The notes beneath the pieces are model-generated. The model did no database searches. It was not told the origin of the DNA and was given only the letters and a program-made list of their open reading frames with translations. DNA of 18,652 nt from Dictyocoela muelleri (lineage: Eukaryota; Microsporidia), in contig SDVU01000169.1 of the NCBI GenBank assembly GCA_016256075.1, positions 1 through 18,652 of the forward strand, read 5' to 3'. Each line of letters starts with the position of its first letter. The first letter of the stretch is position 1. Positions 16,430 to 18,652 of the stretch are shown piece by piece. The position numbers and the translations under genes were made by a program.

Positions 16430-17600
16430 ATCTTTAATTTTATACTAGACAACTCACCTGTGAGTTGATAAAATTTATCGAAGTTTTCTACTGCCATCTT
16501 AATTAATTCTTTGTGGGAAATTGTTTCAGTGGCCTCTATGATTGAACAGTCATCATGCTTAATCTCCAGAGATCCGTTATAAAAAATTTTAGTAATATTT
16601 TAATTTATGTCTGAATATAATTAATTCGGCATTTAACAGCGAGTCTTTTTTTCGTTATCTAGTCCCTTAGAAAAACAATTTATTATTGTATCCCGCGTAA
16701 TCAAGTTCTATGTTATTGATATCAAAATTAAACCATCTTAATGGTGTCGAGCCTACAACGTTTAGATCGTTAATTATAGCGTCTGAATCAAAAAAACAAA
16801 GCACTATGGCATTGTTCTTTAAAAGCTTATATTATTCTCATATTAGGGTTCAAGGATTGAAAAGGTGTTCTTTAAAAGTTATAAAAGTTTATTATTACAT
16901 AATTTCTTCGCTTTATATGAAAGCGATTCTCTAAAATAAGATTTATCTTTCGGTCTGGTCGGCACATATCTTCTTTTTAACTTCAGAAGATATGTTTTAA
17001 AAAGAGAACTAGTATCTAAGCAATTTGTCTATACGTATAAGTAACTAAAACTTACTCATGTGTAATATTTTTAGATTGACTTGGTTTTTTAAAATGACAG
17101 ATAACAACTTTTCTGAGTTTTCCCTTAGACATATTCCACGTTATAATATGTGTGACACTATTCTTGATATTTTTTACACAGACAAAATTATCATCAGGTA
17201 TCAAAAATGATTTCCTAAGCAAATTTTAAGTTACAAAAGCTGCCTCATCACAATTTAAGATGTCGCACACACCATAGCTCTTCTAAATTTTGTTTGAATA
17301 TTATCTAAATTTATTAAAATGGTTTATATCTGCTGATTTTTTCCCAAGATGTATTAAGATAATTTTTGTCTTTTTTTAAAAATTGCCAAGCCAGACATTC
17401 GAGGCCTTGAATTCTAGAATTTTCAGTTTTGTGCTATTTTAAGTCTAATTGTTTTAAGTATGGTGTCATTCATATATACATTTTTCTCTAAGCCGAGAAA
17501 AAATCCCAAAAATTCTTTTGTGTAAATCTATAAAAGTATTTTCAGTGGCTCTTTCTGATATTAGAAAATTATTTTCGTAAGTATATTCAGGCATCTTTTG
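16430..17600 (-). pseudogene. Decayed pogo/Tigger-type DDE transposase, second copy
   Basis: The minus strand again gives the family's blocks in order. N-terminal MPEYTYENNFLISERATENT starts near 17594. NDTILKTIRLKIAQN is at 17430-17470. The CENP-B-type block EFKASNVWLGNF is at 17378-17414. The first catalytic block ILNCDEAAFVT is at 17240-17273, followed by KNIKNSVTHIITWNMSKGKL and VVICHFKKPSQSKNIT (17067-17207). RKINLILENRFHIKR (16878-16955) is where DN normally holds the second catalytic Asp, which is Glu here. PFQSLNPNMRII-AFKEQ is at 16790-16870, and AIINDLNVV with TPLRWFNFDINNIE is at 16680-16815. The C-terminal block EATETISHKELIKMAVENF is at 16460-16570. It has several stops and frame changes. 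It differs in sequence from the copy at 533-1790, so it is a separate family or an ancient divergence. Confidence 0.7.
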
Positions 17601-18067
17601 ATTCTAAATATGTATATTTTTAACACGCCGTGTTTCTTAACTAGTTCTATTCGTAAAGAATCCATTTACTGCATTCATCTTCGTTTTTTTTCTTCTTCAG
17701 ATAAAATCTTCATGGTGATGTGAGTTAAAAAAGAGAAAAAAATAATGTCCCCACAGAATCGAGGTTAAAAACTTCTCATATTACTAATTTTTTTTAAATT
17801 TGGAATATTAAAACTGTTTAATTTTTAAAAAATCCTCAATACTGACGTTTTGCCTCGAGGGAGACCCCCAAGACCGAGATTTTGCTTGGAGATAGGTTGT
17901 TCTAAAAAGGTTTCGAATAACAAATTTAAAACAATTTTTTAATAAAGTAATTAAATAAAAAGATAAATAGGAAAAAAATGTAGAGAAACTTATAATAAAT
18001 AATATTGGTTCAATGTGCGAATAAGGGCTCCATTTGAGGGTCCTTATTTTTAATTTTGCTGTGTCTA
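17601..18067. other. Intergenic, no gene assigned
   Basis: No recognisable gene. A slightly GC-richer patch at about 17850-17895 (CTCGAGGGAGACCCCCAAG) and a small inverted repeat AATAAGGG/CCTTATT at about 18020-18050 are visible. The 113-codon minus ORF at 17808-18149 runs into the hairpin below and is not credible as a gene. Confidence 0.4.
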
Positions 18068-18245
18068 TTTTTAATGTCGGAATGTAAAAAATATTTTTTA
18101 AAATAAGCAAAATCATAAAAAAAGATACAAATACTAACAAAAACATCACACACCAAAGGTATGTGATGTTGTTGTTAGTATTTATATCTTTTTTTTATGA
18201 TTTTGCTTATTTTAAAAAATATTTTTTACATTCCGACATTAAAAA
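18068..18245. repeat. Near-perfect hairpin, ~87-bp arms, AAA loop
   Basis: Bases 18068-18154 and 18158-18245 are reverse complements with only about three mismatches and one extra base, around a central ACC-AAA-GGT. It includes non-simple sequence (AATGTCGGAATGTAAAAA, AATAAGCAAAATCAT, ATCACA), so it is not simply AT-rich symmetry. The identity of the arms implies recent formation or arm-to-arm correction. It could be a foldback/MITE element, a hairpin-RNA locus or an assembly inversion artefact. It ends 80 bp before SINE copy D. Confidence 0.9.
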
Positions 18246-18324
18246 CAAGTGTGGGAAAATTAAAAATAAAGACGCCAAATCCTATATTAAAAAAATTTAG
18301 CTGAAAAGTCAATAAAAAAGATTA

Positions 18325-18652
18325 GATATATATATATATTACATGCTGACAACATCCATAGCTGCCAACCCGGAGAGATGTCTCAAACCATAGTCTTATG
18401 ACCTTTGGTTCCTGGTGTTCCAATAATACGTCACTTCCTAAGCTACCATGAAGCCCAGCTGTATACGCGATTTTCGTTTTATCAATGACTCGGCAGGATA
18501 CAGGTAATTAGAGGGTTTTTCATGATATTTTATTTATCACTACTTTTTACGAGATGCGTCACCGCACTCATCACAACACCTAGGAGAGTCCCTTCTGCTT
18601 CATTGTCATATTAGACCAAGTCTTAATCAGCTATACCACACTGGTACAACTG
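18325..18652 (-). mobile_element. tRNA-derived SINE, copy D (cut by window edge)
   Basis: The 3' two-thirds of the SINE lie on the minus strand. The tail (AT)n is at 18327-18340, preceded on that strand by GATGTTGTCAGCATGTAAT, identical to copy A. Upstream blocks CCGGGTTGGCAGCTATGG and CAGTGTGGTATAGCTGATTA also match. The tRNA-like head should lie just beyond 18652. Its close match to copy A over the last ~300 bp suggests these two copies are among the younger ones. Confidence 0.8.

Noticed and set aside
16430-16600. LINE reverse transcriptase, suggested by HDDCSII followed by FYQLTG
   Set aside because: The surrounding blocks fit a pogo/Tigger transposase in the correct order, and ISHKELIKMAVENF fits the C-terminus of that family better.
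16710-16934. 74-codon ORF on the plus strand
   Set aside because: It is antisense to the pogo/Tigger remnant blocks on the minus strand and has no recognisable motif.
17808-18149. 113-codon ORF on the minus strand with hydrophobic start
   Set aside because: Its N-terminal third is one arm of the hairpin, and the remainder matches nothing.

Overview
This is very AT-rich, gene-poor eukaryotic DNA. It most resembles the accessory part of a large, AT-rich microsporidian genome. The reasons are very short intron-less proteins (a 108-residue exosome Csl4 and a 118-residue AN1 finger protein), a CCC-type motif directly before the csl4 start codon, a tRNA without an intron, and a mix of Merlin, Mutator-like (MULE), pogo/Tigger and Ty3-like elements. 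The lineage is inferred, not proven; no rRNA or other marker is present.

Layout: 1-63 is a perfect palindrome. 533-1790 (minus) is a badly decayed pogo/Tigger transposase. 2438-2553 is a 23-bp minisatellite, followed by a tRNA-Thr gene (2590-2661). 3279-3751 (plus), 4194-4640 (minus), 6406-6803 (plus) and 18325-18652 (minus, cut by the window edge) are four copies of one repeat. It has a tRNA-like head carrying Pol III A and B boxes, a unique body and, in two copies, an (AT)n tail, so it behaves like a tRNA-derived SINE.

The only likely host protein genes lie at 4860-8102: a ferritin interrupted by one TGA (plus), exosome Csl4 (minus), a small unidentified ORF (plus) and an AN1 zinc-finger protein (plus). 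A 414-bp element with terminal inverted repeats (TIRs) sits among them. They share no operon or pathway.

From 8348 onward nearly everything is mobile or repetitive. There are three Merlin (IS1595/ISXO2-like) copies at 8348-9399, 10052-10798 and 13437-14727. A palindromic-unit minisatellite lies at 10906-11062. A degenerate tandem array at 11125-12045 is followed by its inverse at 12048-12375. A FLYWCH/MULE transposase remnant (12567-13436) stops exactly at one Merlin end, and a fossil Ty3-like retroelement (14728-16136, minus) starts exactly at the other. A second pogo/Tigger remnant (16430-17600, minus), a near-perfect ~87-bp-arm hairpin (18068-18245) and the fourth SINE copy finish the window.

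No intact transposase was found. The most interesting items are the SINE family, the ferritin with a single in-frame TGA but every ferroxidase residue kept, the two AAA-looped palindromes, and the large inverted tandem array.
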